Positions 8,055 through 17,414 of a DNA stretch of 40,001 nucleotides are shown here, in pieces (position 1 is the stretch's first letter; each line of letters starts with the position of its first letter). Source of the DNA: Candidatus Omnitrophota bacterium (GTDB taxonomy: Bacteria > Omnitrophota > Gorgyraeia > Gygaellales > Profunditerraquicolaceae). The translations under genes and the position numbers were made by a program. The stretch is from the NCBI GenBank assembly GCA_028712375.1, contig JAQTQG010000012.1:1-40001 (forward strand). Direction: 5' to 3'. The notes beneath the pieces are model-generated. The model was not told where the DNA came from and searched no databases. It saw nothing but the letters and a program-made list of their open reading frames with translations.

Positions 8055-8253
8055 CTTTCCTTAAATATATACGATAGTCATTGTCCACTTGCACTAAAAC
8101 AACATGGCCTTCTCTGGCAAGCCAACCTAAACTCATTAAAATATTTTCAGGAGTACGGTCTATCCCTTTCACCAGGTCTTTTAAACTAACCTCTCCTTTT
8201 TGATCCAGAAAATGCCAAATCTCACCAGCAGTTATGCCGATTTCAATAATCAT
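8047..8253 (-). CDS. small winged-helix protein (DUF2582-like)
   Basis: The 68-residue product is a single winged-helix domain: IGITAGEIWHFLDQKGEVSLKDLVKGI, then PENILMSLGWLAREGHVVLV, then a wing ending YRIYLRKDA. Small proteins of this form are placed in the DUF2582/winged-helix family and are presumed to bind DNA, but their targets are unknown. An ATG 15 nt further upstream (8268) exists, but the GGAGGG ribosome site (8261-8266) overlaps it and is well spaced for the ATG at 8253. I therefore use the shorter start. It is the first gene of a two-gene unit with the PilX-like gene and may regulate pilus genes; that is inference. Confidence 0.78.
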   Translation of the reverse strand: MIIEIGITAGEIWHFLDQKGEVSLKDLVKGIDRTPENILMSLGWLAREGHVVLVQVDNDYRIYLRKDA

Positions 8254-8274
8254 ATTTCTTCCCTCCATGGATTC

Positions 8275-8302
8275 ATTTTATAAACAATAAAAAATAAGTC
8301 AA
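8275..8302 (-). promoter_or_regulatory. sigma70-type promoter of the winged-helix / PilX-like pair
   Basis: On the minus strand TTGACT (8297-8302) and TAAAAT (8275-8280) are separated by 16 bp of A/T-rich DNA. The position gives a leader of about 15-20 nt carrying the GGAGGG ribosome site. Confidence 0.65.
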
Positions 8303-8351
8303 CTAATATTTTGCGCCCATTTTCCACACAGGGTCTTTCCCTATTCCAAAT

Positions 8352-10853
8352 TTACTTTCTCCCGCCCGCCACCTTAACATTCTCCTTAATCCAATCAATC
8401 CTTTCTTGAATAAATCCCGCCTCGGCCGCCGAAGGATGCACTTGGATAATCCGCTTATAAACTTTCAATGCTTCATTAAAATTTTCCTTATCTTCATAGA
8501 TCCTCGCCGCCCGCAAAAGAGAGCGCACAAACAACTGTGGAGATTGCTGCGCGTAAAGATCGGCAGATAGAAGATACTGTTTAACTGCCGCATCCGGCTC
8601 CGCATTGGCTTCAAATACTTCAGCAAGGCTAAAGCGGATATCCGCAACCTCACCGGGTGAAACAACGTCCAGGCTCTTTAGATAAAAAGACTTGGCCTCG
8701 TTGTAATTGCCCACCCTATAATAAGCCTGGGCGATCCGGGGAAAGAACGCTTTACTTATATCCGGAACATCTTTAAGCATTTCATTATACTGAGCTAAAG
8801 CCTCCTGTGGTTTTCCCTCCCGGCTGTAAATATCCGCTAAAGCGCTTGCTGCCTGAACTCTTAAATCAGGATGCCCGGATTTAATTACTTTTTTAAAATT
8901 ATCCGCCGCTTGTTCGTTTTTATCTTCTTCACTAAAAATCAAACCCAAAGCATAAAAAGCATCGGCGGCCAGGCGGCTTTCCGGGAAATCTTTAGCCAAA
9001 GAATCAAAATACCTGCGCGCAAGATTTAAATCCTTGTTGCGGTAATAATACTGCCCCAGCCACCACATAATATCCGGAGCAAGTTTGGAATCCGGATATT
9101 TAGCACGCAAAAACTTAAACCGGCTGACTGCTTCATCCTCCTGCCCTAGCTTATAATAACAATCCGCGATTTCATATTCAACTTTTTGCCGTAATTCCAT
9201 TTCCAGAGAATCAAGTTTAGATATCTCTTTAAAAACGCCAAGCGCCTCATCCGCCCTTTCCAAGCTAATCAATGCCGCCGCCAGCATATATAAGGCTTGC
9301 GCACGTAAGGGGCTATCTTTAAATTCTTCTTTGAATCTCAAGAATATTTGGTAACTTTGAGCAAAATCTGACTGCTGAAAATATGCCATTCCCAAAGCAT
9401 ATACAGCCTCCGGTAAAAATCTCGATTGCGGATACTTCTTTAACATCGACTGCAAAGAAATGATTGCGGAATCGTAATCCCGGCGCTTAAGCTGCAAAGA
9501 TGCCAGCTGGTATTGGGCATAATCGGTATTAAGCTGCCCCGGATATAGATTGATAATCCTGGCATAAATCTCTTCGGACTTAATTAATTCATTCGCATCT
9601 TCATAAGCCTGGGCTATTTGAAAAAGTAAACTGATGCTTGCTCCCTGAACGCTTTCGTTTTCGGCAATACTATTAAATATTTCCACACTGGAACTAACCT
9701 GTCCTTGCTTAAGATAAGCCAACCCTAAACCATACCGTAACTTATCCAGCAGTTGCCGCGGCACAAGATTAGCGGATTTATCTTGATCGAGCCTTTTTAA
9801 TCCTTCCCGATAAGCATTTACTGCCTGAGGATATTCGGCTAAGTTATAATGCACATCCGCTTTACCCAAATAAGCCTGGGTTAAAATTAACGGGTCCATA
9901 CTTTGATTAATAATCCGCTCATATAGCTTTTTTGCTTCATAAACCCGGTTAGTCGCAGACATCAATACCGCCTGGCCCAATAAAAAAATATCCAAACTTT
10001 TTTTATCCAGGATGCCGGATTTAATCTCGGAGAACACATCCTCGGTTTCTTTATACCTGGACAGCTTAAGATAAGACCAGCCTAACCCCAGCTTTGCTAA
10101 TGCCTGGGCCTTCGGTTCCTTAAAAGCCTGCGCGGACTTTAAATAATTTTTAGCCGCTTCATCCAGATGATCTAAATAATACTCCGATTCCGCAAGATAA
10201 AAATACAGATAAGGCGTATGCAACGCATCGTTGTTATACAGCTTAAAAACAAGATTAATTCCGGACTTTAATTCAGAATATTCTTTGAGATTATACAGGC
10301 ATTCGATCAACTTAAAAGCAGCATCTTTACTTTGGGGTTCCCGGGGAAATTTTTCCATTAAACTTTTAAAGGCTTGTTTGGATTGGTCAAACCTGCCTTC
10401 CTGGAAAAACGCCCATCCTAATGAATAATGTGCCTCCGGAACAAAAGCCGACCGGGGAAAATTATCGATCAATTTTTGATAAAATAAAGCCGCCTTTTCA
10501 AAATTATTACCTTTGGAATGCACTTGCCCCATCCAGAAGTAAAGCGCATCCTGAAGATTGCCTGCCTGCGGATTATTCATCAAAGCCTCAAAAACATTTA
10601 ACGCTTCCAGGTAACGACTCTGATAAAAATAACACTGCCCGCTTAAGAGAGCTGCTTGCACAACCGCCGGTGAACTCGCGTACTCTTTCTCGAATCTCTC
10701 CAGCATCCCCAAGCTGACTTCATAAAAACCATCTTCATATGCTTTCTTAGCCATGAACAACAATTCCGCCTCTTTAGAACCTTCATCATCCGCGAAAGCT
10801 CCGGGCACCAAAAACAAACAAAGCATAATTATGGCAACAATCTTTACTCTCAT
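8352..10853 (-). CDS. exported tetratricopeptide-repeat protein
   Basis: The 833-residue protein has a signal peptide ([21 protein letters not shown], cut before DDEGS). The rest is a long array of TPR units of about 34-37 residues, with many copies of the signatures AxxxLGxAYFxxGxFxxAxxxF and FPxSxxxPEAxYxLG. These resemble BamD, CpoB and Tol-Pal-system TPRs. It is probably a periplasmic scaffold that recruits partner proteins; no catalytic domain is visible. Its ATG overlaps the uvrA stop codon by 4 nt, so it is translated from the same transcript as uvrA. The domain class is certain; the partner and pathway are unknown. Confidence 0.85.
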   Translation of the reverse strand: MRVKIVAIIMLCLFLVPGAFADDEGSKEAELLFMAKKAYEDGFYEVSLGMLERFEKEYASSPAVVQAALLSGQCYFYQSRYLEALNVFEALMNNPQAGNLQDALYFWMGQVHSKGNNFEKAALFYQKLIDNFPRSAFVPEAHYSLGWAFFQEGRFDQSKQAFKSLMEKFPREPQSKDAAFKLIECLYNLKEYSELKSGINLVFKLYNNDALHTPYLYFYLAESEYYLDHLDEAAKNYLKSAQAFKEPKAQALAKLGLGWSYLKLSRYKETEDVFSEIKSGILDKKSLDIFLLGQAVLMSATNRVYEAKKLYERIINQSMDPLILTQAYLGKADVHYNLAEYPQAVNAYREGLKRLDQDKSANLVPRQLLDKLRYGLGLAYLKQGQVSSSVEIFNSIAENESVQGASISLLFQIAQAYEDANELIKSEEIYARIINLYPGQLNTDYAQYQLASLQLKRRDYDSAIISLQSMLKKYPQSRFLPEAVYALGMAYFQQSDFAQSYQIFLRFKEEFKDSPLRAQALYMLAAALISLERADEALGVFKEISKLDSLEMELRQKVEYEIADCYYKLGQEDEAVSRFKFLRAKYPDSKLAPDIMWWLGQYYYRNKDLNLARRYFDSLAKDFPESRLAADAFYALGLIFSEEDKNEQAADNFKKVIKSGHPDLRVQAASALADIYSREGKPQEALAQYNEMLKDVPDISKAFFPRIAQAYYRVGNYNEAKSFYLKSLDVVSPGEVADIRFSLAEVFEANAEPDAAVKQYLLSADLYAQQSPQLFVRSLLRAARIYEDKENFNEALKVYKRIIQVHPSAAEAGFIQERIDWIKENVKVAGGRK

Positions 10854-13645
10854 TTGTCAGCTAAAGCTTCTTTGAGAAACCTGGCGGTATATGACCTGTC
10901 AACCTTAATCAATTCTTCAGGGCTGCCGGCAGCCACAACCTCTCCGCCTTTATCTCCGCCTTCCGGCCCTAAATCAATCACGTAATCCGCGCATTTGATT
11001 ACTTCCAGATTATGTTCTACCACCACTACTGTATTTTTACGGTCAACCAATTTTTGCAATACGGCAATTAACCGGGAGACATCCGCAAAATGTAAACCCG
11101 TAGTGGGCTCATCCAGAAGATAGAGTGTGCGGCCGCTGGAACGTTTGCATAGTTCTGATGAAAGTTTAACCCTCTGAGCTTCTCCTCCGGAAAGAGTAGT
11201 CGCGCTTTGCCCAAGTTGAAGATAACCTAAACCCACATCAAATAAATAACCCAGGGTGTTCTTAATCTTTGGTATATTATTAAAAAGCTCCAATCCTTCC
11301 TCAACGGTTAAATTTAAAACATCGGCAATAGATCTTCCTTTATACTTAACCTCTAAAGTCGCCTGATTAAACCTTAAACCCTTGCATAAATCGCATTTCA
11401 CATACACATCCGGAAGAAAATGCATTTCAATCTTTTTTATCCCGTCCCCGCCGCAAGCCTCGCACCGGCCACCTTTAACATTAAAGGAAAACCTTCCCGG
11501 TTTATAACCGCGCAGGCGCGCTTCCGGAAGCTGGGTAAAAATATCCCGGATATGGCTAAATACCCCGGTATAAGTAGCCGGATTGGAACGCGGAGTCCTG
11601 CCGATAGGAGATTGATCAACCACGATTACCTGGTCAATTTCTTGCACACCGCTAATCGACTTAAAGGCGCCGGGTTTTTCTTTAGACCGATAAAGTTTCT
11701 GGGCTAATGCCGGATAAAGAATGTCGCTGACTAATGTTGATTTTCCGGAACCGGATACCCCGGTAACACAAATAAAAGTGCCCAACGGAAAACTTAAATC
11801 AATATTTTTAAGGTTATGCTCACTGGCTCCTTTAATTTGAATACATTTACTCATCCGCCAGTTACGCCGGACATCCGGTATTTTTATATGAAGTTCTTTA
11901 CGCAGGTATTTAGCCGTCAGAGATTCCCGGCTTTTGCTCAACTCCTCCTGGCTTCCGGAAAAAATAACCTCTCCCCCGTGGCGGCCGGCTCCCGGCCCCA
12001 GGTCAACCACATAATCCGCTGCCAGAATGGTAGCAGCATCATGCTCTACCACCACCAAAGTATTCCCCAGGTCACGCAGTGTCTTTAAAGTTAACAGCAG
12101 CTTCTCATTATCCCGCTGGTGCAGGCCGATACTGGGTTCATCTAAAACATACAGAACTCCAACTAAACCGGAACCTACCTGAGTTGCCAGGCGGATACGC
12201 TGCGCTTCCCCTCCGGATAAAGTGGCGCTTTTACGGTCTAAAGCTAAATAGTCCAGCCCGACATCCACGCAAAATTTTAATTTTTGTGTAATTTCTTTTA
12301 ATGCCTGATAGCTGACTAATTTTTCTTTTTCCGTCAAGGCCAGCTGCGAGAAAAAAACCAACGCTTCTTTTATGGACATCGAAGTAATTTGCCAGATATT
12401 TTTTTGATTAATCTTAACCGACAGAGTCTCCGGCTTAAGCCGGGCGCCTTTGCAGGCCGGGCAAGAAAGCGTAGACATAAATTTACTGATCTCTTCTTTC
12501 AAGTAATCACTGTCTGTCTGATGAAATAACCTCTCCAGGTGCGGGATAACCCCTTCAAACGGCTTATTGCCAATTACTTCTTTTGTCCCGTAAAAAATCG
12601 CTTTCTGGACATGTTTGGGCAATTTTTGAAAAGGCGTATCCAAATCAAACTTCAAATGATAACTTAACTCCCGGATCAACCAGCGGTAATAAAGAATATA
12701 CCCTCTGCCGCCGCGTTTCCACGGCGCAAGCGCGCCGGCGTTAATGCTTTTAGCCCTATCCGGAATAATTAAATCCGGGTCAAATTCCAGCTTAGTCCCT
12801 AACCCGTTGCATTCCGGACAGGCCCCGTAAGGAGAATTAAAAGAAAAGTTACGCGGTTGTATTTCCGCATAGCTTATACCGCAATCCAGGCAGGCATACT
12901 GTTCACTAAAAGTCGCGTCTTTTATTCCTTTGGCGCTGATCATAATTGTGCCTGAACCAACCTTAAGCGCAGTCTCTATGGAATCGGTAAGCCGTTTTAC
13001 CGACTCCGGTTTAACCGTTAAACGGTCAACCACTACTTCGATATTGTGAATTTTATATTTAGCCAATTTAACGCTTGCCGGCAGCTCATAAATCTTTCCA
13101 TCTACTCTGGCGCGCACAAACCCGGATTTCTGCAGCTGCAGAAAAATATCGCTATGTTGGCCCTTTTTCCCGCTGATCAAAGGAGCCAATATCTGTATAT
13201 CATTATTAACATGCAGGGAAATAATCGACTGTACAATCTCCTGGGCACTCTGGCTTTGAATAGGTTTTCCGCATTTATAACAATACACTTTGCCTATTCT
13301 GGCAAACAATAGCCTTAAATAATCATAAATTTCCGTCTGCGTAGCCACTGTGGAACGGGGGTTGCCTCCGGCAGAACGCTGCTCAATGGCAATTGCCGGG
13401 GATAAACCGGAGATAAAATCCACATCCGGTTTTTGCAGCTGTTCCAGGAACTGGCGGGCATAACTGGAAAGGCTCTCCACAAACCGGCGCTGGCCTTCGG
13501 CATAAATCGTATCAAACGCCAGGCTGGATTTACCGGACCCGGATAAACCGGTTACTACAATCAGTTTATTACGGGGTAAAACCAAATTAATGTTTTTTAA
13601 ATTGTGCTCTCTTGCCCCGCGGATAATTATATTCTCACTTTTCAT
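10850..13645 (-). CDS. uvrA: excinuclease ABC subunit A (UvrA)
   Basis: The 931-residue product has the normal UvrA length and plan. It has two ABC ATPase modules with Walker A motifs GLSGSGKSS (near 34) and GVSGSGKST (near 630). Each has an LSGGEAQR signature and a DEP(S/T) Walker B. Zinc-binding CxxC pairs are visible, including CPACKGARL and CEACGGDG with a later CDLC. The N-terminus [16 protein letters not shown] is typical. UvrA finds bulky DNA lesions and loads UvrB in nucleotide excision repair. It lies in a three-gene chain with 4-nt overlaps, between a GT-C/TPR membrane protein and a TPR protein. uvrB and uvrC are not in the window. Confidence 0.98.
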   Translation of the reverse strand: MKSENIIIRGAREHNLKNINLVLPRNKLIVVTGLSGSGKSSLAFDTIYAEGQRRFVESLSSYARQFLEQLQKPDVDFISGLSPAIAIEQRSAGGNPRSTVATQTEIYDYLRLLFARIGKVYCYKCGKPIQSQSAQEIVQSIISLHVNNDIQILAPLISGKKGQHSDIFLQLQKSGFVRARVDGKIYELPASVKLAKYKIHNIEVVVDRLTVKPESVKRLTDSIETALKVGSGTIMISAKGIKDATFSEQYACLDCGISYAEIQPRNFSFNSPYGACPECNGLGTKLEFDPDLIIPDRAKSINAGALAPWKRGGRGYILYYRWLIRELSYHLKFDLDTPFQKLPKHVQKAIFYGTKEVIGNKPFEGVIPHLERLFHQTDSDYLKEEISKFMSTLSCPACKGARLKPETLSVKINQKNIWQITSMSIKEALVFFSQLALTEKEKLVSYQALKEITQKLKFCVDVGLDYLALDRKSATLSGGEAQRIRLATQVGSGLVGVLYVLDEPSIGLHQRDNEKLLLTLKTLRDLGNTLVVVEHDAATILAADYVVDLGPGAGRHGGEVIFSGSQEELSKSRESLTAKYLRKELHIKIPDVRRNWRMSKCIQIKGASEHNLKNIDLSFPLGTFICVTGVSGSGKSTLVSDILYPALAQKLYRSKEKPGAFKSISGVQEIDQVIVVDQSPIGRTPRSNPATYTGVFSHIRDIFTQLPEARLRGYKPGRFSFNVKGGRCEACGGDGIKKIEMHFLPDVYVKCDLCKGLRFNQATLEVKYKGRSIADVLNLTVEEGLELFNNIPKIKNTLGYLFDVGLGYLQLGQSATTLSGGEAQRVKLSSELCKRSSGRTLYLLDEPTTGLHFADVSRLIAVLQKLVDRKNTVVVVEHNLEVIKCADYVIDLGPEGGDKGGEVVAAGSPEELIKVDRSYTARFLKEALADK

Positions 13646-15261
13646 TTAATTAACAGTTGCCGATCTTTAGGATTGTATTCTTTGGCTAAAGCATAATATT
13701 TATCTGCCAGGTCAAATTGCCCGATCTTACTATACAGTTTAGCCAGCTGAATAAGATTAGGCAAGTAAAATGAATTGAGGCTAAAACTCGCCCGGCTAAA
13801 TTCAATCGCCCTCTCCAGGTCATCCAGTTTAGAATAACACAAGCTTACGGAATAATTAGTAAAAAAACTTTTAACTAATATCCGCTGAAAATAACGCAAT
13901 GCTTCCTGAGGCTTTCCTTGCGCCAGGTAATATTGCCCCCAGAGAGAACTCATAATCGGGGAATCCGAATAATATTTTTCAAGTTTTTGCAGCAGTCGGC
14001 GGGCGGGCGCAAAATCACCTTTACGTATATATGCAAACGCTAAATTCCTCCTGATAAAGCTGTCTTCCGGGAGAAATTGCGCCGTCCTTTCATAAAAATT
14101 TATTTCACTGCGCCAATAGGCGCTATTGGCAAAAACTAAAACACTTAAAATTAATACGCAGCCATAAATAATAAGCCTGCCCTGCTTATACAGTAAACAG
14201 ACAACACAAAAAGCAGTAAAAAATCCGATACTGGGCAAATACAGCCAGCTTTCCGCCATGAGAACTTTGCCGGCGGCAGGATACGCATCAAAACAAAAAT
14301 AAACCGGTATCATACCCAAAAGAAACCAAAAAAAACTAAACCAGACCCATCTTTTTTTAAAACCAATGCATAATGCCGAAATAAACAAGATTACTCCGGC
14401 CGCCGCCAGGGATAAAAACGCAAAGTTTAAATTGTTAATAACCGGGACGGAATGGAACATGCGCAAATTGACCGGCCAAAACAATAATAATAAATAATGC
14501 AGAATTATATTGTAAAAATTCACTAAAGCTAAAATTCCGGTGACGTAAACCGGATGAACGGCCATACCCGCAGGGCCTAAGGCAAAAAACCTGATCGCAA
14601 AATAAACAACGTACAAAATACCAAATCCCGCTAAATACCCGGATTTTTTCTTTTCCTGGCGGCTGATAAAAAAAACCAAAGTTAAAAGAAAAATCAAAAG
14701 TAAAGCGTTCTCCCTGCTGAAGAAGGCTAAAAATCCGGCAAGCAAGCTTAAAAAATACAACCGGTAATCGAGTGAATTTAAAAAATTAAGGAATAAGATA
14801 CAGCAGGACAAGATAAAAAATCCGCTTAATAAATCACCCCTGGCGGAAATATATGCCACCGTGGAAATTTGCACCGGGTGCACCAGGAATAAAAGGCTGG
14901 CGGCTTGCGCTAAAAACCTGTTTTTAAAAAGCAGAAAAATAAAATAAAAAACTAAAACGGAATTAAAAAAATGCAGCAGCAGGTTAGTCAGCCGGAAACC
15001 TGCCGGATTCAGGCCCCAAAGATTATAATCCAGGTAATAGGAAAGCATCTGCAGCGGCCGGTACATTTGATCATAAGCCGGGCGTCCGGACCAATACTCA
15101 AAAATACCGGTTTTAAAGATACCGGGCAGAAGGCGCGCAGATTTAATCAGCGGATTATCCACAACCAATACCTGGTCATCAAAAACAAACTCACTATCCA
15201 GGTACCCAAAGTATACGCATAAACAAGCGCAAAACAGAATGAGAAAAAATAATTTTTTCAT
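13642..15261 (-). CDS. polytopic membrane protein with C-terminal TPRs (GT-C / TMTC-like glycosyltransferase candidate)
   Basis: The 539-residue protein starts with a hydrophobic helix, then SEFVFDDQVLVVDNP. An acidic DD pair in the first periplasmic loop is a feature of GT-C glycosyltransferases and TMTC-like proteins. RPLQMLSYYLDYNLWGLNPAGFRLTNLLLHFFNS follows, a conserved stretch in this bacterial TPR-membrane group. About ten membrane segments fill residues 95-380. At least four TPR units occupy about 395-539. It may transfer a lipid-linked sugar at the outer face of the inner membrane, but neither donor nor acceptor can be read. No clear ribosome site precedes the ATG. Its stop overlaps the uvrA start by 4 nt. 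Confidence 0.75.
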   Translation of the reverse strand: MKKLFFLILFCACLCVYFGYLDSEFVFDDQVLVVDNPLIKSARLLPGIFKTGIFEYWSGRPAYDQMYRPLQMLSYYLDYNLWGLNPAGFRLTNLLLHFFNSVLVFYFIFLLFKNRFLAQAASLLFLVHPVQISTVAYISARGDLLSGFFILSCCILFLNFLNSLDYRLYFLSLLAGFLAFFSRENALLLIFLLTLVFFISRQEKKKSGYLAGFGILYVVYFAIRFFALGPAGMAVHPVYVTGILALVNFYNIILHYLLLLFWPVNLRMFHSVPVINNLNFAFLSLAAAGVILFISALCIGFKKRWVWFSFFWFLLGMIPVYFCFDAYPAAGKVLMAESWLYLPSIGFFTAFCVVCLLYKQGRLIIYGCVLILSVLVFANSAYWRSEINFYERTAQFLPEDSFIRRNLAFAYIRKGDFAPARRLLQKLEKYYSDSPIMSSLWGQYYLAQGKPQEALRYFQRILVKSFFTNYSVSLCYSKLDDLERAIEFSRASFSLNSFYLPNLIQLAKLYSKIGQFDLADKYYALAKEYNPKDRQLLIK

Positions 15262-15299
15262 AGATATAATCCGGGCCGCTAAAGCCTTAAATAATTGAT

Positions 15300-15328
15300 A
15301 TTATACCGAAAAAGTAAGCCCCTGCAAA
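15300..15328 (-). promoter_or_regulatory. possible promoter for the GT-C/TPR-uvrA-TPR unit
   Basis: On the minus strand a perfect TATAAT (15300-15305) is preceded, 17 bp upstream, by TTTGCA (15323-15328), which matches the -35 consensus at 4 of 6 positions. The -35 lies in the base of the terminator stem of the preceding gene, so termination and initiation elements overlap. Confidence 0.45.
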
Positions 15329-15370
15329 TTTACCCTATGGCAAAACCATAGATTTAATTTTTGCAGGGGC
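15314..15370 (-). terminator. large hairpin terminator after the small basic protein gene
   Basis: GCCCCTGCAAA (15318-15328) pairs perfectly with TTTGCAGGGGC (15360-15370). A nested inner hairpin is CTATGG (15335-15340) with CCATAG (15346-15351). On the minus strand the stem is followed by TTACTTTTT, a usable U-tract. On the plus strand a T-run also follows. It lies about 22 nt beyond the stop codon of the small basic gene. Confidence 0.75.
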
Positions 15371-15392
15371 AATACTTTTTTAAAACAAGCGG

Positions 15393-15632
15393 TTATTTCT
15401 TTTTCTTCTTACCGCCTCTTTTCATTTTGGCGCAAGAAACATCACCTTTTTTATCCAAGAAATAAAGGTATCCTACTTTTCTTTTAATACCGCACTTGGC
15501 TACTTTTTTAGGATTACCTCCCTTTTTGGCGCCTCTTGCCATTTTCGCGCAAGAAACATCACCCTGCTTGTCGATATAATAGAGGAACCCTTTTTCTCTC
15601 TTTACTCCTAACTTCACTACTTTATCTGCCAT
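15393..15632 (-). CDS. small, very basic, internally duplicated protein of unknown function
   Basis: I do not recognise a named family. The 79-residue product is two copies of a unit of about 36 residues. Copy 1 contains KVVKLGVKREKGFLYYIDK then QGDVSCAKMARG. Copy 2 contains KVAKCGIKRKVGYLYFLDK then KGDVSCAKMKRG. It ends in a run of lysines. The strict GDVSCAKM core with a buried-looking YLYF/FLYY strand suggests two small beta units with one conserved Cys each, and the charge suggests RNA, DNA or ribosome binding (inference). A GTG start 12 nt upstream is possible, but the GGGGGTGA ribosome site overlaps it and fits the ATG at 15632. It is flanked by tandem hairpins upstream and a terminator downstream. 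Confidence 0.8.
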   Translation of the reverse strand: MADKVVKLGVKREKGFLYYIDKQGDVSCAKMARGAKKGGNPKKVAKCGIKRKVGYLYFLDKKGDVSCAKMKRGGKKKKK

Positions 15633-15660
15633 TTTCGTACTCACCCCCTTTCTTAAATGA

Positions 15661-15684
15661 GTCCGCCAATGATTTATGGCGGAC
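15661..15684 (-). repeat. short palindromic hairpin upstream of the small basic gene
   Basis: GTCCGCCA (15661-15668) pairs perfectly with TGGCGGAC (15677-15684) across an 8-nt loop. It lies in the leader between nadX and the small basic gene, about 20 nt before the ribosome site. There is no U-tract after it on the coding sense. It may be an mRNA processing or stability element, or a REP-like repeat. Confidence 0.6.
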
Positions 15685-15692
15685 GAATTAAT

Positions 15693-15733
15693 CCCGCCTC
15701 TTGTATTCTTGCAGAATGCAAGAATACGGCGGG
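15693..15733 (-). repeat. second, longer hairpin after nadX
   Basis: An inner 11-bp perfect stem GTATTCTTGCA (15703-15713) / TGCAAGAATAC (15717-15727) closes a 3-nt loop. An outer CCCGCC (15693-15698) / GGCGGG (15728-15733) stem continues it, with a 4-nt bulge on one side. It sits 12 nt past the nadX stop codon and lacks a U-tract. It could mark the 3' end of the long biosynthetic transcript by processing rather than intrinsic termination. Confidence 0.6.
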
Positions 15734-15745
15734 AAAACTCTTATG

Positions 15746-16573
15746 CTACGTCCCAATCTTCACCGGCTGCAAAATTTGTTTTAAAGTCGCAATCGCCGAG
15801 AGTACCGCCAAATAAGAAGTCTTCGGATTCTGCGGGTGCAGAATATTTTCTGTCCGCGTAAAAATCTTAGCGGCACTTGATTCAATTAATATTTCATGAA
15901 TGTTTTTAGCCGCGCGGGGGCTGGCAATAATGCGCACTTTGGTTTTACGCATACCGATACCGGCTAACCCCAGCACCGCCGCAACATTGATATTCTGCGG
16001 GAAATATTTCACGGCTAACGCCGCGCTCCCGCTGAATAAAAGCTTGTCTTTTTTTAAACCGTCCAGCTTAAACCTTTTTGCCACGTACTCCACGCCCCTA
16101 AAAGCCTTGGGATGTTTGCGGGTAGTTAAAACTATGCTTTTAATCCCGGCGATATTTGCCGCTTTTAACCCGTCAATACCGGCAATCGCGCCGCTGGGAA
16201 AATAAATTTGCGCGTTATTTTGAGCAGCCAGAATAAATAACTGCTCTAAATAACCCACCATCCCTCCCACGCTCATTACCATCACCTTGCGCCTGCTTAA
16301 TAAAGATTTGCGCGCAATCTCCCAGGCGGCTTTCGCGCAAGAAGCTTCAATCACTAAATCCGATTTTCTAATTAAAGTCTCCAGGCTCCCCACGCAGAAC
16401 CTGGCATCTTTTACCAGCTTACGGCTAAGCAGCTGCGCTTTTTCCGGACGGATATCATAAAGAGCAGCCAAAACAGCCGCCTTGCCTAAATCCGCAACTA
16501 TCTCTTTCGCCAAAGAACTGCCGATTGCCCCGCAGCCGACAATACCGATTTTAAGTTTTTTATTTTTCGCCAT
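15746..16573 (-). CDS. nadX: L-aspartate dehydrogenase
   Basis: The 275-residue length is typical. The N-terminal Rossmann motif is IGIVGCGAIGSSLAKEI. Family hallmarks follow: SGAIAGIDGLKAA near 127, FPQNINVAAVLGLAG near 190, and ENILHPQNPKTSYLAVLSA near the C-terminus, which carries the catalytic His region. The enzyme oxidises aspartate to iminoaspartate with NAD(P)+, replacing NadB (L-aspartate oxidase) in NAD synthesis. It can work without oxygen, which fits an anaerobe. The start overlaps the end of panC by 14 nt. nadA and nadC are not in the window. Confidence 0.93.
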   Translation of the reverse strand: MAKNKKLKIGIVGCGAIGSSLAKEIVADLGKAAVLAALYDIRPEKAQLLSRKLVKDARFCVGSLETLIRKSDLVIEASCAKAAWEIARKSLLSRRKVMVMSVGGMVGYLEQLFILAAQNNAQIYFPSGAIAGIDGLKAANIAGIKSIVLTTRKHPKAFRGVEYVAKRFKLDGLKKDKLLFSGSAALAVKYFPQNINVAAVLGLAGIGMRKTKVRIIASPRAAKNIHEILIESSAAKIFTRTENILHPQNPKTSYLAVLSAIATLKQILQPVKIGT

Positions 16574-17414
16574 ATTTTACTACCAGATTATCAATTAGGC
16601 GGGTTTTGCCGATTTTTACCGCCAGGCAAATCAGGCAATCCCGGTTTATTTTTTTCATCCCCTGAAGACTTTCTAAATCCACAATCGCAGCATAATCGAT
16701 ATGCGCCTGCTTCTTTCTACCGATTAATTCTTTCATTTTACTGATAATCCTGGCGGCATCACGCTGGCCATGGCCAATTAAAGATTTCGCCAAAGATAAA
16801 GCTTTGAATAAAACTAATGCCGCATCTTTTTCCGCGGCATTTAAATAAGCATTGCGCGAACTTAAGGCTAAGCCGTCTTCCTGGCGCACAATAGGCGATA
16901 CTTTAACTTTAACCGGAAAATTTAAATCGCACACCATTTTTTTAATTATTACCGCCTGTTGCGCATCCTTCTGCCCCAAATAAAGCGCATCGGGCCGGAT
17001 AATATTAAGCAATTTAGCCACCACCGTAGCTACCCCGCGGAAATGCCCCGGGCGGGCCAGGCCGCAAAGCAAATCACTTAATTTCTCCACGTTTACAAAG
17101 GTCGAAAAACTTGCCGGATACATACTTTTATTGTCCGGCAGAAAAACCAGGTCCACCTTATGCTTACGGCAAAGCAAAAGGTCGTTTTTTAACGGCCGGG
17201 GATACTTATTTAAATCTTCCCGTGGCCCGAATTGCGCAGGATTAACGAATATGCTTACCGCCACCAAGTCATTTTCTTGTCTAGCCCGGGTAATCAAACT
17301 TAAGTGGCCCTGATGTAAAGCCCCCATCGTCGGGACAAAACCAATACGTTTACCCTTATGCCTTGCGCTGGCAAGCAGCTTAGTAATCTTTGCCGGAATG
17401 CGGATAACCTTCAT
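16560..17414 (-). CDS. panC: pantothenate synthetase (pantoate--beta-alanine ligase)
   Basis: The 284-residue protein has the family length. The adenylate-binding motif GFVPTMGALHQGHLSLI lies near 25-40, with VSIFVNPAQFGPREDLNKYPR near 53. The ATP site GQKDAQQAVIIKKMV is near 148, and the KMSKS-like LSSRNAYL near 185. It joins pantoate and beta-alanine in coenzyme A synthesis. Its ATG overlaps the folK stop by 4 nt and nadX overlaps its own end, so it belongs to the same transcript. The aspartate-consuming nadX next to it may reflect shared aspartate-derived precursors; that is inference. Confidence 0.96.
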   Translation of the reverse strand: MKVIRIPAKITKLLASARHKGKRIGFVPTMGALHQGHLSLITRARQENDLVAVSIFVNPAQFGPREDLNKYPRPLKNDLLLCRKHKVDLVFLPDNKSMYPASFSTFVNVEKLSDLLCGLARPGHFRGVATVVAKLLNIIRPDALYLGQKDAQQAVIIKKMVCDLNFPVKVKVSPIVRQEDGLALSSRNAYLNAAEKDAALVLFKALSLAKSLIGHGQRDAARIISKMKELIGRKKQAHIDYAAIVDLESLQGMKKINRDCLICLAVKIGKTRLIDNLVVKYGEK

